Assembly (NCBI RefSeq): GCF_014873535.1
Contig: NZ_JADBEF010000001.1
Coordinates: 8,866,001 to 8,930,000 of the forward strand
Direction of reading: 5' to 3'
Source of the DNA: Nonomuraea africana
Lineage (GTDB): Bacteria; Actinomycetota; Actinomycetes; Streptosporangiales; Streptosporangiaceae
Length of the DNA stretch: 64,000 nucleotides
In this document: piece after piece, positions 17,701 to 25,224 of the stretch
Layout: each line of letters starts with the position of its first letter
How positions within the stretch are numbered: position 1 is the stretch's first letter
Made by a program: the position numbers and the translations under genes
The notes under the pieces: model-generated
The model's database searches: none
Seen by the model: only the letters and a program-made list of their open reading frames with translations
Told to the model about the DNA's origin: nothing

Positions 17701-17867
17701 TGCTGCTCGGCGTGGGGAAGGGGCTGCGCGGCATGACGCTGCCGGGCGACCTGGACGTCGCGCGGGTGGTCGAGCGGGCGAGGGCCGCGCTGGGGGAGCA
17801 GGGCTTCGCCGAGGCGTACGCCAGGGGGACGGCGCTGTCCAGGGAAGAGCTGGCGGAGCTGCTATGA
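14799..17867 (+). CDS. AfsR/SARP-type regulator with STAND ATPase and TPR domains (first copy)
   Basis: 1,022 residues from ATG at 14799, the A shared with the stop of the oxidase gene. Domains in order: an OmpR-like winged helix (residues about 1-90, MRFGLLGPVEAF...LRALLALLALDAGRIV); BTAD (about 95-240); an NB-ARC-like STAND ATPase with Walker A GPGGAGKT near 292 and LLVLDNCEHV near 361, then LATSREALGITGE and GLPLAIELAAARLR; and a long helical/TPR half to the end. SARP proteins bind direct repeats and activate secondary-metabolite or morphogenesis genes, and their STAND part acts as an ATP-dependent switch. The kinase gene follows with a 4-bp overlap, so phosphorylation by it is a fair inference, as AfsK acts on AfsR. 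Confidence 0.9.
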   Translation: MRFGLLGPVEAFRADGGPIAVGGTRLRALLALLALDAGRIVPTERLIEGLYGERPVTGESNALQSQISRLRRNLDTAVEFHPAGYRLVVDGEEVDAHRFERLAREGRAAGAPAVRSELLGQALALWRGPALADVREAPFAAAQAARLEELRIDVTEDRLEADLELGRHRELVTELQRLVAAHPVRERLRGQLIRALYASGRQAEALTAFEDARRTLADELGVDPSPELKEIHLAALRGELHAPTAPARPGTPGMAAGGGTALPAQLTSFVGRQDDLDQVGRLLERARLVTLTGPGGAGKTRLALEAAAAVPGEVGLAELDGLAEGGDVAQAVLTKLGLRVGPDEPDPADRLVAALAGRRMLLVLDNCEHVVAAAAELAHRLLSACPDLRVLATSREALGITGESIWPVPPLPGSLAVRLFEDRAAAVRPGFAVDERNLADVQRICRALDGLPLAIELAAARLRSLPVAEVAARLEDGLGLLSRGSRTAQPRHRTLRAVVEWSWSLLDEQEQRLARRLTVFAGGAGIEAVERVCGTPDAVELLTSLADKSLVEIVGDRYRMLQTIRAFCAERLEEAGEVETYHRAHAGHYLALLREAAPHLLRAEQLEWAARLDPEHDNLLAALGWAVGADHAMALRIFADLSTYWWLRGRRGIGVRPARTLLAALGPDVPEGLEGEYAICVASSAEGGVHLETAKRLMRAMDLVSDRPQLTYFWGSFVGPSIDDGFLAVMMERVMASDDPWIRGLDHVGRGFLCYLMEGDVAGIEREFSRALDYFRSLGERLGMAMALSELVRVAAWRGERERFTELIEEALRLVGELGAQEDIADLLCQRGEGELLLGDLDQAWADYERAAELARRVGALEGTTRASCGLAEVARLRGDLEEARHRYEEVLARESSGSFGESLTAVQIGVALGWIDAAEGEVERAAARQEAAFAAALHVQSLPVLASVAEGLAGVFSLRGAHDRAALLLGVGKGLRGMTLPGDLDVARVVERARAALGEQGFAEAYARGTALSREELAELL

Positions 17868-19423
17868 CCGATCGGACGCTCGGCGGATACACACTGCTCC
17901 GGGTGCTCGGACGCGGCGGGATGGGTGAGGTGCACCTCGCCTCGACCCCGACGGGAGGCCTGGCCGCGGTCAAGGTGATCCATCCTTCGCTGGCCCGCGA
18001 CCCCGCCTTCCAGCGGCGCTTCTCCCGCGAGGTGGACGCGGCGCGGCGGGTGGCCAGGTTCTGCACCGCCCCCGTGCTGGACGCCGGGATCTCCGGCGAG
18101 GTGGCCTACCTGGTCACGGAATACGTCAAGGGCCCTGACCTGGCGCACGCCGTCAGGGAGCAGGGCGCCTTCACCGGCGGCAACCTGGAGTCGCTGGCCG
18201 TGGGGATCGCCACCGCGCTGTCGGCGATCCACGGCGCGGGCGTGATCCATCGCGACCTCAAGCCCTCGAACGTGCTGCTGTCGCCGCTCGGCCCACGCGT
18301 GATCGACTTCGGCATCGCGCAGCTCGTCGGCGCCGACAGCCTGGCCAGCCAGGCGATCCTCGGCACCCCCGCCTTCATGGCGCCCGAGCAGGTGAGAGGT
18401 GAGCCGCTGGGGCCGTCCGCCGACGTCTTCGCATGGGGCGGCGTGATCGCCTACGCGGGGACGGGGCGGTTGCCGTTCGGCGGCGGCGCGCCGGCCGAGG
18501 TGCTGTACCGGATCGTCAACGACGGCCCCCAGCTCGACGGGCTCGACCAACGGATGCGGGGCATCGTCGAGTGGGCGATGGCCAAGGACCCGGCTCGCAG
18601 GCCCACGCCCCAGCAGCTGCTGGCCGAGCTGGTCGGCGGCCGGCCGACCCCGGAGACGGCCACCATGGTCGTCGAGCGCACCTGGTCGGGCCCCGTTCGG
18701 CCGGTCGCCCCCGGGTCAGGAGGGCAGGCGGAGCCGCCTCGGCCGCACCACCAGGACAGCCCCACGGCGCCGGCGAAGGGCGGGGCCAGGCGCTGGTGGT
18801 CGTGGGCGGCAGGGGCGCTCGCGCTGGTCACGGCGGTGACTGTGGCGGGCGTGCTGGCGTTTCGGCCGTCGCCGACCGAGTGGCCGTACCGGGCGGACTT
18901 CGCCGACTCGTGGGAGACGGGCAGCACCGCGGGAGGCACGGCCGAGCAGTCCGACGAGGGCTACGAGCTCACCGCGAACCCCGGCTGGCGGCTGTGGCGG
19001 TCGGCCCCCGTCACGTCCGAGCCCGCGAGTGGGGCGGTGGTCGTCGCCAGGGGCCGGCGGATCGCCGGCACGGGCGAGTTCGGCGTCTGGTGCAGAGGCG
19101 GGAGCGGCGGCCAGCGCTACGAGTTCGCGGTCACCAGCGAGGGCCGGGCGACCATCACCAAGCGCGGTTCGGGGACGGGCACCCTGCTGCTGGACAGGAT
19201 CGCCAGGGAGCGGACAGCGGATCGCCGCATCGTCGCCGAGTGCAGGAGCGACGGGGCGAAGACCGTCCTGCGGCTGTGGGTGGACGAGCGGTACGTCGGC
19301 ATGGTGTCCGACACCCGGGCCCCGCTCGGACCCGGGTCCAGCGGCGTCTTCGCCGCTCCCGACGCCGAGAAGCCGGTCGGCGTCAGGTTCAGCTCGTTCA
19401 CCGTCCAGGCCGCCAGGGGATGA
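17864..19423 (+). CDS. Membrane Ser/Thr protein kinase with extracellular sensor domain (AfsK/Pkn type)
   Basis: 519 residues. The kinase domain (about 8-260) has the glycine loop LGRGGMGEVH, the Lys in AAVKVI, catalytic HRDLKPSN, DFG, and activation segment LGTPAFMAPEQV. A Pro-rich linker leads to one membrane helix near residues 309-332 (WAAGALALVTAVTVAGVLAF). The outside part of about 185 residues looks like a beta-sandwich of the LamG/DUF1080 kind (FADSWETGS, FGVWCRG, YEFAV). The gene overlaps regulators on both sides by 4 bp, so it probably phosphorylates one or both. The external ligand is unknown; a sugar is possible given the alditol oxidase in the same operon. Confidence 0.92.
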   Translation: MTDRTLGGYTLLRVLGRGGMGEVHLASTPTGGLAAVKVIHPSLARDPAFQRRFSREVDAARRVARFCTAPVLDAGISGEVAYLVTEYVKGPDLAHAVREQGAFTGGNLESLAVGIATALSAIHGAGVIHRDLKPSNVLLSPLGPRVIDFGIAQLVGADSLASQAILGTPAFMAPEQVRGEPLGPSADVFAWGGVIAYAGTGRLPFGGGAPAEVLYRIVNDGPQLDGLDQRMRGIVEWAMAKDPARRPTPQQLLAELVGGRPTPETATMVVERTWSGPVRPVAPGSGGQAEPPRPHHQDSPTAPAKGGARRWWSWAAGALALVTAVTVAGVLAFRPSPTEWPYRADFADSWETGSTAGGTAEQSDEGYELTANPGWRLWRSAPVTSEPASGAVVVARGRRIAGTGEFGVWCRGGSGGQRYEFAVTSEGRATITKRGSGTGTLLLDRIARERTADRRIVAECRSDGAKTVLRLWVDERYVGMVSDTRAPLGPGSSGVFAAPDAEKPVGVRFSSFTVQAARG

Positions 19424-22308
19424 GCGTGCGGTTCGGGGTGCTGGGCCCGCTGCTGGTGCTGGACGGGGCCACGGAGGTGACTCCCGGGCCCGCCAAGCAT
19501 CGCGCGCTGCTGGTCGCGCTGCTCATGAACGCGGGCCGGACGGTCACCCACGACCGTCTGGTGGCGGCGGTGTGGGGCGCCGAGCCGCCCGCCTCGGCGG
19601 AGGCGGTGCTCAGGGTGTACGTCAGCGCGCTCCGCAAGATCGTCGAGGGCATCAGGACCGTGCCCGGCGGCTACCTGCTGGCGGTCGACCCCGACGAGGT
19701 GGACGCGCACAGGTTCGAGCGCCTGGTCGCGCAGGCGCGCAGGGCCAGGGACGCGGGACGGGCCAGGGCGGCCGCCGAGATGCTGGGGCAGGCGCTCGGG
19801 CTCTGGAGGGGCCGGGCGCTCGACGGGATCGACGGCGAGCTGCGGCGGGCGCATGCCGTGCCGCTGGAGGAGCTGCGGCTGGCCGCGCTGGAGGAGCGGG
19901 TCGCGCTCGACCTGGAGCTGGGCAGGGGCGCCGAGGTGATCGGTGAGCTGCGCGCGCTGGTGTCCGCCTACCCGTTGCGGGAAAGGGCGTGGGCGCAGCT
20001 GATGCTCGCCCTCATCCAGGCGGGCCGCAGGTCGGAGGCGCTGGCCGCCTACGAGGAGGCGCGCGGCACGCTGGTGGCCGAGCTCGGCCTCGAACCAGGC
20101 CCCGAGCTACGCGAGGCCCACGAGCGGGCGCTGGCCGAGGAGTCGCCGCGAAGGGTGCCCAACGAGACGCCGCCCGACATCGCCGACTTCACCGGCAGGC
20201 AGGCGGCGCTCGGCTGGATCAGGGCGGCGCTGCCCGCGCCCGACGCGGCCCCCGTCCACCTGGTGCTGTACGGCCCCGCAGGCGCGGGCAAGAGCGCGCT
20301 CGCGATCCACGCGGCGCGGGGGCTCGACCTCCCCGACGGCAGGCTGCACGCCTCGCTGCGCGACAGGACGCCGGGAGCGGTGTTGGAGGACCTGCTGCGC
20401 TCGCTCGGCTGTCCCGACGGCGCGGTGCCCGCGTCGCTCGACGAGCGCGTGCGCCTCTACCGCAGCCTGGTGGCGGACCGGCGGGTGCTCGTCGTGCTCG
20501 ACGACGCCACGAGCGAGGCGCAGGTGCGCCCGCTGCTGCCCACGGGCGCGGGCTCCTTGACGCTGGTGACGAGCAGGTCACCGCTGTTCGGACTCGAGGC
20601 GGCCCGCGCCTACCCGCTCGACGTGCTCGAGGCGGAGGAGACGGTGGCGATGCTGGCCAGGATCGTCGGCGCCGGCCGGGTCGCCGCCGAGCCAGGCCAG
20701 GCCCTGCGCATCGTCCGGCTGTGCGGGGCGCTGCCCCTGGCGTTGCGCATCGCGGGCTCCCGCCTGGCCCGGCGGCGAGGATGGACGCTCGAGCACCTGG
20801 CCGACCGGCTGGGCGACGAGCGGAGCAGGCTCGACGAGCTCAGCGCGGGAGACCTGGCCGTCCGCTCCAGCCTGGCGCTCGGCTACCGGGCGCTGTCCGG
20901 CGACGAACGCCTGCTGCTGCGCCGCCTCGGCGCGCTGTCCTCCCCCGACTTCGCGCCCTGGATCGCCGCCGCCCTCGTGGGGCCCGAAGGCGGCCGGATC
21001 ATGGAGTCCCTGGCCGAGGCGGGGCTGCTCCAGGAACGCGGCCTCGACAGGTACGGCTGGCACGACCTGACCCGCCTGTACGCCGCCGAGCGGCTCGCCG
21101 AGGAGGAGGGCCCGGCCGCCGCCGTCCTGGCGGGAGCTGCGGGGGAGATCCTCGACCGGGCGCGCAGGGCCAGGGAGCTGATGCTGCCCGCCGAGCCAGG
21201 CTCGGGCCTGACGCTCTCGCACACGGTGGAGCGCGACCTCGCCACCGCCCGCCTGGCGGAGTCGGCGCGCTGGCTGGCCGCCGAGCGCTCGTTCATGGTC
21301 GCCACCGTCGCGGATCTGCACCGGGCCCGCCTGGACGAGGCCGCATGGCGGCTGGCCTTCTACCTGACGCCGCTGTTCGAGCTGGGCGCCTACCACGACG
21401 ACTGGCGGACGACGGCCGCGCTCGGTCTGGATGCCGCGAGGCGGGCGGGACACCGGCACGGCGAGGCGCTGCTGCTGCGCTCGCTGGCCGACCTGCACCG
21501 CGCCGAAGGCCGGCTGGAGGAGGCGGCCGAGGCGTTGCGCGCGGCGCTGCCGCTGACCGAGCAGGGCGAGGTGGCGCGCACGACGTTCAGGCTGGGGCTG
21601 GTGTACCGGGCGCAGGACCGCCTGCCCGACGCCGAGCGCTGCTTCACCGAGTGCCTGGCGGCCTTCGGCGCCGACCCCAGAGGCGCCGCCGACCCGAGAC
21701 GCGTCGACCTGAGGGGTGCCGACCCGAGACGCGCCGACCTGAGGGCCGCCGACCTGAAAGGCGCTGACCTGAGGGGTGCTGACCCGCGGGGAGCCGCCGA
21801 CGCGCTGCGCGCGCTGGGAGAGCTGCGCGGCGACGGGGAGCTGTCGCGTCGCGCGCTCGAGCTCTACCGGCAGCTGGGCGACCCGCGCGGTGAGGCGGCC
21901 ACCCTCCTCGACCTCGCGGCCCTGTCCCTGGCCGGGCGCAGGACCAAGGAGGCGCGGCAACTGGCGGAGCGAGCGGCGGGGCTGAGCAGGAGGCTGGGCG
22001 ACGTGCTGCCCGCGGCCGCGGCGGCGCTGCTGCTGGCGCAGGTGGCCAGGGCGGAGGGACGGCCGGAGGCCGCCAGGACGGCGGCAGGGGAGGCGCTGGC
22101 CGCGTTCGAGTCGCACGGCGACAGGAGGGGCCGGGCCAGGGCGATGCTGGCGATCGCCGCCGCGTCCCTCGACCTGGATGAGATTGATGGTGCTATTGAT
22201 GCGGTTGCAGGCACTATGGGAGAGTTTGACGCTCTCGGTGACAGGCGTGGCCTCGCCGAGGCGCAGGAGCTCGCGCGGGAGGCGCGTCGCCGTCGTGGCC
22301 TGCGATAA
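19420..22308 (+). CDS. AfsR/SARP-type regulator with STAND ATPase and TPR domains (second copy)
   Basis: 962 residues from ATG at 19420, overlapping the kinase stop. The N-terminal winged helix (SVRFGVLGPLLVLDG...KHRALLVALLMNAGRTV) and BTAD domain are followed by a STAND ATPase with Walker A YGPAGAGKSA near 283 and Walker B VLVVLDDA near 355, closer to AfsR than the first copy. TPR-like helices follow from about residue 600. Residues 751-791 are a run of eight pentapeptide repeats (mostly ADLRG or ADPRR) inserted in the TPR region, which is not usual for this family. It is the last gene of the oxidase-regulator-kinase-regulator operon. Confidence 0.9.
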   Translation: MSVRFGVLGPLLVLDGATEVTPGPAKHRALLVALLMNAGRTVTHDRLVAAVWGAEPPASAEAVLRVYVSALRKIVEGIRTVPGGYLLAVDPDEVDAHRFERLVAQARRARDAGRARAAAEMLGQALGLWRGRALDGIDGELRRAHAVPLEELRLAALEERVALDLELGRGAEVIGELRALVSAYPLRERAWAQLMLALIQAGRRSEALAAYEEARGTLVAELGLEPGPELREAHERALAEESPRRVPNETPPDIADFTGRQAALGWIRAALPAPDAAPVHLVLYGPAGAGKSALAIHAARGLDLPDGRLHASLRDRTPGAVLEDLLRSLGCPDGAVPASLDERVRLYRSLVADRRVLVVLDDATSEAQVRPLLPTGAGSLTLVTSRSPLFGLEAARAYPLDVLEAEETVAMLARIVGAGRVAAEPGQALRIVRLCGALPLALRIAGSRLARRRGWTLEHLADRLGDERSRLDELSAGDLAVRSSLALGYRALSGDERLLLRRLGALSSPDFAPWIAAALVGPEGGRIMESLAEAGLLQERGLDRYGWHDLTRLYAAERLAEEEGPAAAVLAGAAGEILDRARRARELMLPAEPGSGLTLSHTVERDLATARLAESARWLAAERSFMVATVADLHRARLDEAAWRLAFYLTPLFELGAYHDDWRTTAALGLDAARRAGHRHGEALLLRSLADLHRAEGRLEEAAEALRAALPLTEQGEVARTTFRLGLVYRAQDRLPDAERCFTECLAAFGADPRGAADPRRVDLRGADPRRADLRAADLKGADLRGADPRGAADALRALGELRGDGELSRRALELYRQLGDPRGEAATLLDLAALSLAGRRTKEARQLAERAAGLSRRLGDVLPAAAAALLLAQVARAEGRPEAARTAAGEALAAFESHGDRRGRARAMLAIAAASLDLDEIDGAIDAVAGTMGEFDALGDRRGLAEAQELAREARRRRGLR
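21670..21792 (+). repeat. Tandem 15-bp repeat encoding pentapeptide repeats
   Basis: Eight units of a 15-bp sequence such as GACCTGAGGGGTGCC, with one extra codon after the first, encode residues 751-791 of the second SARP-STAND regulator in the A(D)LxG pentapeptide pattern. The near identity of units (GACCTGAGGGGTGC occurs twice, GACCCGAGACGCG twice) points to recent slippage expansion. Confidence 0.75.
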
Positions 22309-22388
22309 CAGCGGGCTATACGGATCCTGAACATCACGCTCCTAGGGTGAGGCTCATCGAAACCCCCGACCGCAAGAGGTAAGGCAGG

Positions 22389-23003
22389 ATGCGAAGAAAG
22401 CTGGCCGTGGCGGCGTTGCTGGCCATGGCGTCGACCGGTTGCGGGATGCTGCCCTCCCAACTGGCCTCGGGCGGCGAGGAGAAGCAGCCGATGCAGACCG
22501 AGCAGTCCGTCACCGGTCAGTCCACCACCGAGAAGAGCCCGCCGACCAGCGCTCCACCCGCCTCCGCCTCGGTCTCCGCCCCGCCCGCCGAGAAGCTCCA
22601 GGCCATCGCCAGCCGCGAGGTGGAGCACAACGAGAACAGCCTGCGCGTCGACATCACGGGGCTCAAGCGCCAAGGCAGGCTCGCGACGCTCACCTGGACG
22701 GTCCGCAACCTCGGCCCTTCGGGCGAGCAGTACTACGTCGGCCCCCACCTGGGCACCGGCACCCTCGACTTCACGGTCGCGGGGGTCTCGCTGATCGACC
22801 CCGTCAACGGCAAGCGGTACCGCGTGGCCCGCAACGGCACGGGCGACGACGCCCGGTGCGTGTGCAGCCGGGTGAACCAGTACATCAAGAGCGGCGGCGC
22901 GCTGGAGATGTACGCCGTATACGGCGCGCCGCCCGCCGACGTCTCCACGGTCACCGTCGAGTTCCCCAACCTCGGAGTGTTCCCCGATGTCCCCGTTTCC
23001 TGA
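22389..23003 (+). CDS. Secreted lipoprotein, paralogue A of an OmpA-flanking pair
   Basis: 204 residues from ATG at 22389, with AAGGCAGG just upstream. A short signal peptide ends in a lipobox at MASTGC (Cys 18). A Thr/Ser/Pro-rich linker leads to an Ig-like beta domain of about 130 residues (LRVDITGLKRQGRLATLTWTVRNLG...GVSLIDPVNGKRYRV) with a Cys-Val-Cys motif. It ends in FPDVPVS. The protein at 23529-24131 is a clear paralogue with the same start, core and end (GCGMLP, TLTWTV, CVC, DVPVS). The 3' end overlaps the OmpA gene by 17 bp, which indicates co-translation. Confidence 0.8.
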   Translation: MRRKLAVAALLAMASTGCGMLPSQLASGGEEKQPMQTEQSVTGQSTTEKSPPTSAPPASASVSAPPAEKLQAIASREVEHNENSLRVDITGLKRQGRLATLTWTVRNLGPSGEQYYVGPHLGTGTLDFTVAGVSLIDPVNGKRYRVARNGTGDDARCVCSRVNQYIKSGGALEMYAVYGAPPADVSTVTVEFPNLGVFPDVPVS

Positions 23004-23532
23004 GCTGGCGCTGGCGGCGGTGCTGTCGGTGTCCGCGCTGACCGATCCCGGGACGCCGCAGGACGCCACCTACACGGTGGAGGACCTGGTGCTTCCCGTC
23101 GAGGACATCATCGCCGAGGTCGAGTCCATGGACGGCGCGCAGAGCGAGTCCAGGACGGGCGAGGAGGTCACCGTCGCGCTGACCAGCGACGTGCTGTTCG
23201 CCGTGGACAAGTGGGTGCTGACCGCCAAGGCCCGGCAGCGGCTCGGGCAGGTGGCCGAGAAGATCAAGGCCGAGTCCGCGGGCGGCGTGGTGAAGATCGA
23301 GGGCCACACCGACGACCAGGGCGCCGACGCCTACAACCAGGCGCTCTCGCTGAAGCGGGCCCGCGCCGTCCAGCAGGCCCTGCAGCAGTTGGAGGCCGGT
23401 GCGGTCACCTTCGAGGCCGCCGGTTTCGGCGAGACCAAGCCCAAACTGCCCAACCTCGTGGACGGCAGGCCCAGTGACTACAACAGGGCCAAGAACCGCC
23501 GCGTCGAGATCATCTTCAACGTCAAGGAATGA
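22987..23532 (+). CDS. OmpA-family peptidoglycan-associated protein
   Basis: 181 residues from ATG at 22987, inside the end of the lipoprotein gene. The N-terminus is a weak signal sequence (PELALAAVLSVSALT). The OmpA-like domain fills residues about 55-181: SDVLFAVDKWVLTAKARQRL, VKIEGHTDDQGADAYNQALSLKRARAVQQAL, and NRAKNRRVEI. The Asp and Arg expected to hold diaminopimelic acid are present. In Gram-positives such proteins bind the wall from outside the membrane. It is sandwiched between two paralogous lipoproteins, and its stop overlaps the next start (ATGA at 23529-23532). Confidence 0.88.
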   Translation: MSPFPELALAAVLSVSALTDPGTPQDATYTVEDLVLPVEDIIAEVESMDGAQSESRTGEEVTVALTSDVLFAVDKWVLTAKARQRLGQVAEKIKAESAGGVVKIEGHTDDQGADAYNQALSLKRARAVQQALQQLEAGAVTFEAAGFGETKPKLPNLVDGRPSDYNRAKNRRVEIIFNVKE

Positions 23533-24131
23533 GCATGCGCAAGCAGATCGCGCTGACACTGACCCTGGTCGCCGGGTTGACCGGCTGTGGCATGCTGCCC
23601 GCCCAGCTCGCCTCGGGCGGCGAGGAGAAGCAGCCGCAGCAGGCGACCGCCCAGCAGAGCGACGCCACGCGGGAAAGTGCCGCCCCCACGGTCGCGGCCG
23701 GGCAGAGCGCGCCGCCGGAGCAGACCGAGGTCATCGCCGGCCGTGAGGTGAAGGCGGGCGGGGCCGACCTGCTCGTGCAGATCACCGGGCTCCGGCGGCA
23801 GGGCAGGGTGGCCACGCTCACCTGGACCGTCACCAACAAGGGCGAGACCAGGTGGGAGATGACCTCGAGCCTGGGTGACACTCCCCTCGGGCTGGGTCTG
23901 ACGGTAGGCGGGGTCAGCCTCGTCGACTCGGCCAACGGCAAGCGCTACCGCGTCGCCTACACCGGCAAGTACCCCAGCGCCAAGTGCGTGTGCTCGGACT
24001 ACGACGTCTTCACCGAGCCCGGCGAGGAACTGCCCCTGCACGCCACCTTCGCCGCGCCGCCCGCCGACGTCACGAAGGTCAACGTCGACCTGCGCACGCT
24101 GGGCGTCTTCACCGACGTGCCCGTCTCCTGA
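23529..24131 (+). CDS. Secreted lipoprotein, paralogue B
   Basis: 200 residues from ATG at 23529. The signal peptide ends in LTGC (Cys 20), followed by GMLPAQLASGGEEKQP, nearly the same as paralogue A. The Ig-like domain again shows LLVQITGLRRQGRVATLTWTVTNKG, GVSLVDSANGKRYRVAY and CVCSDYD, and the end is VFTDVPVS. The duplication must have included the region before OmpA; the two copies have since diverged mainly in the linker. The three genes probably act together at the cell wall. Convergent to the protease gene, with only 3 bp between stops. Confidence 0.8.
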   Translation: MSMRKQIALTLTLVAGLTGCGMLPAQLASGGEEKQPQQATAQQSDATRESAAPTVAAGQSAPPEQTEVIAGREVKAGGADLLVQITGLRRQGRVATLTWTVTNKGETRWEMTSSLGDTPLGLGLTVGGVSLVDSANGKRYRVAYTGKYPSAKCVCSDYDVFTEPGEELPLHATFAAPPADVTKVNVDLRTLGVFTDVPVS

Positions 24132-24134
24132 GGT

Positions 24135-25205
24135 CTAGGCGTCGAGCTCGCCCAGCGTGACGGTGACCGTGCTGGTGGTGCCGTCCGGTTTCGTCACCTC
24201 GACCTTGGCCTGGTCGCCCGGCTTCAGGCCGGCCAGCACCTCCGACAGCGCGGACATGCTCGGGGTGGCGGTGCCGTTCACCGAGATGATCACGTCGCCG
24301 GGCGCGATGCCCGCCTGGTCCGCGCCGCCTCCTCTGGTGACGGTGACGATGCCGACGCCGACGGAGGAGCCCGTCGGGCCGATCACCGTGCGGCCGGCGA
24401 TGCCGAGCGCCGCCTTGCGGGAGTTGGTGACCCTCCCGTCTTTCACGATCTGCGCGGCGATGTCGGTGGCGGTGTTGCTGGGGATGGCGAACCCTATGCC
24501 GGGCGCCGCCGCTCCGCCGAGTCCTGGGTCGACGGCGGCGAGCGTCGGGATGCCGATCACCTGCCCCGACAGGTCGACCAGCGCGCCGCCGCTGTTACCG
24601 GGATTGATGGCGGCGGAGGTCTGGATGGCGTTGGTGAGGGTCGCGCCGGGAGCGCCGCCGGGGCCCTCGGGCTCGGTGACCGTACGGCCCAGCGCCGACA
24701 CGATGCCGTTGGTGACGCTGCCGGACAGGCCGAGCGGGTTGCCCATCGCGAGCACGATCTGGCCGACCCTCAGCTTGCCGGAGTCGCCGAATCTGGCGGG
24801 CTCGAGGCCGCTGGGGTCCATCACCTTGATCACCGCGAGGTCGCCGGCGGGGAAGGAGGACACCAGTCGCGCGGGCCGTGCCCTGCCGCCGGTGGCGAGC
24901 GTGACCTGCATCTCGGTCGCCTCGCCCACCACGTGCGCGTTGGTCACGATGTGCCCCGCCGAGTCGTAGACGATGCCCGAGCCGACACCCACCTTGGTCG
25001 TGATCTGCACGATCGACGGCAGCACGTCCTGGATGACCCTCTCGTACTCGGCCTCCAGCGCGCGCGCGGACGTCGTGGCCCCGGTCGCCGCGGCCGTCGT
25101 GGCGGGCGCGGGGGTCGTCACCGGAGGAGTCGCCCTGGAGATGGAACCCGAGCAGCCGGAGATGAGCAAAGCTGCGGTACAGACACCCGCGACGATCATC
25201 CTCAT
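24135..25205 (-). CDS. HtrA/DegP-like serine protease with PDZ domain, lipoprotein
   Basis: 356 residues from ATG at 25205. A lipobox (LLISGC, Cys 18) anchors it outside the membrane. The trypsin-like domain has His in VTNAHVV, Asp in FPAGDLAVIKV and Ser in NPGNSGGALV. A PDZ domain follows (GVGIVTVTRGGGADQAGIAPGDVIISVNG...). It would degrade or refold misfolded envelope proteins. The start lies 19 bp after the acyl-CoA synthetase stop on the same strand, with GAGGGAAG as ribosome binding site, so the two are probably co-transcribed despite having no evident functional link. Confidence 0.92.
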   Translation of the reverse strand: MRMIVAGVCTAALLISGCSGSISRATPPVTTPAPATTAAATGATTSARALEAEYERVIQDVLPSIVQITTKVGVGSGIVYDSAGHIVTNAHVVGEATEMQVTLATGGRARPARLVSSFPAGDLAVIKVMDPSGLEPARFGDSGKLRVGQIVLAMGNPLGLSGSVTNGIVSALGRTVTEPEGPGGAPGATLTNAIQTSAAINPGNSGGALVDLSGQVIGIPTLAAVDPGLGGAAAPGIGFAIPSNTATDIAAQIVKDGRVTNSRKAALGIAGRTVIGPTGSSVGVGIVTVTRGGGADQAGIAPGDVIISVNGTATPSMSALSEVLAGLKPGDQAKVEVTKPDGTTSTVTVTLGELDA

Positions 25206-25224
25206 GCGCGGTTATCTTCCCTCG

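Noticed and set aside
18433..19419. Extension of the second SARP regulator frame back to 18433
   Set aside because: The added residues are a shadow of the kinase gene; the real start overlaps the kinase stop at 19420.
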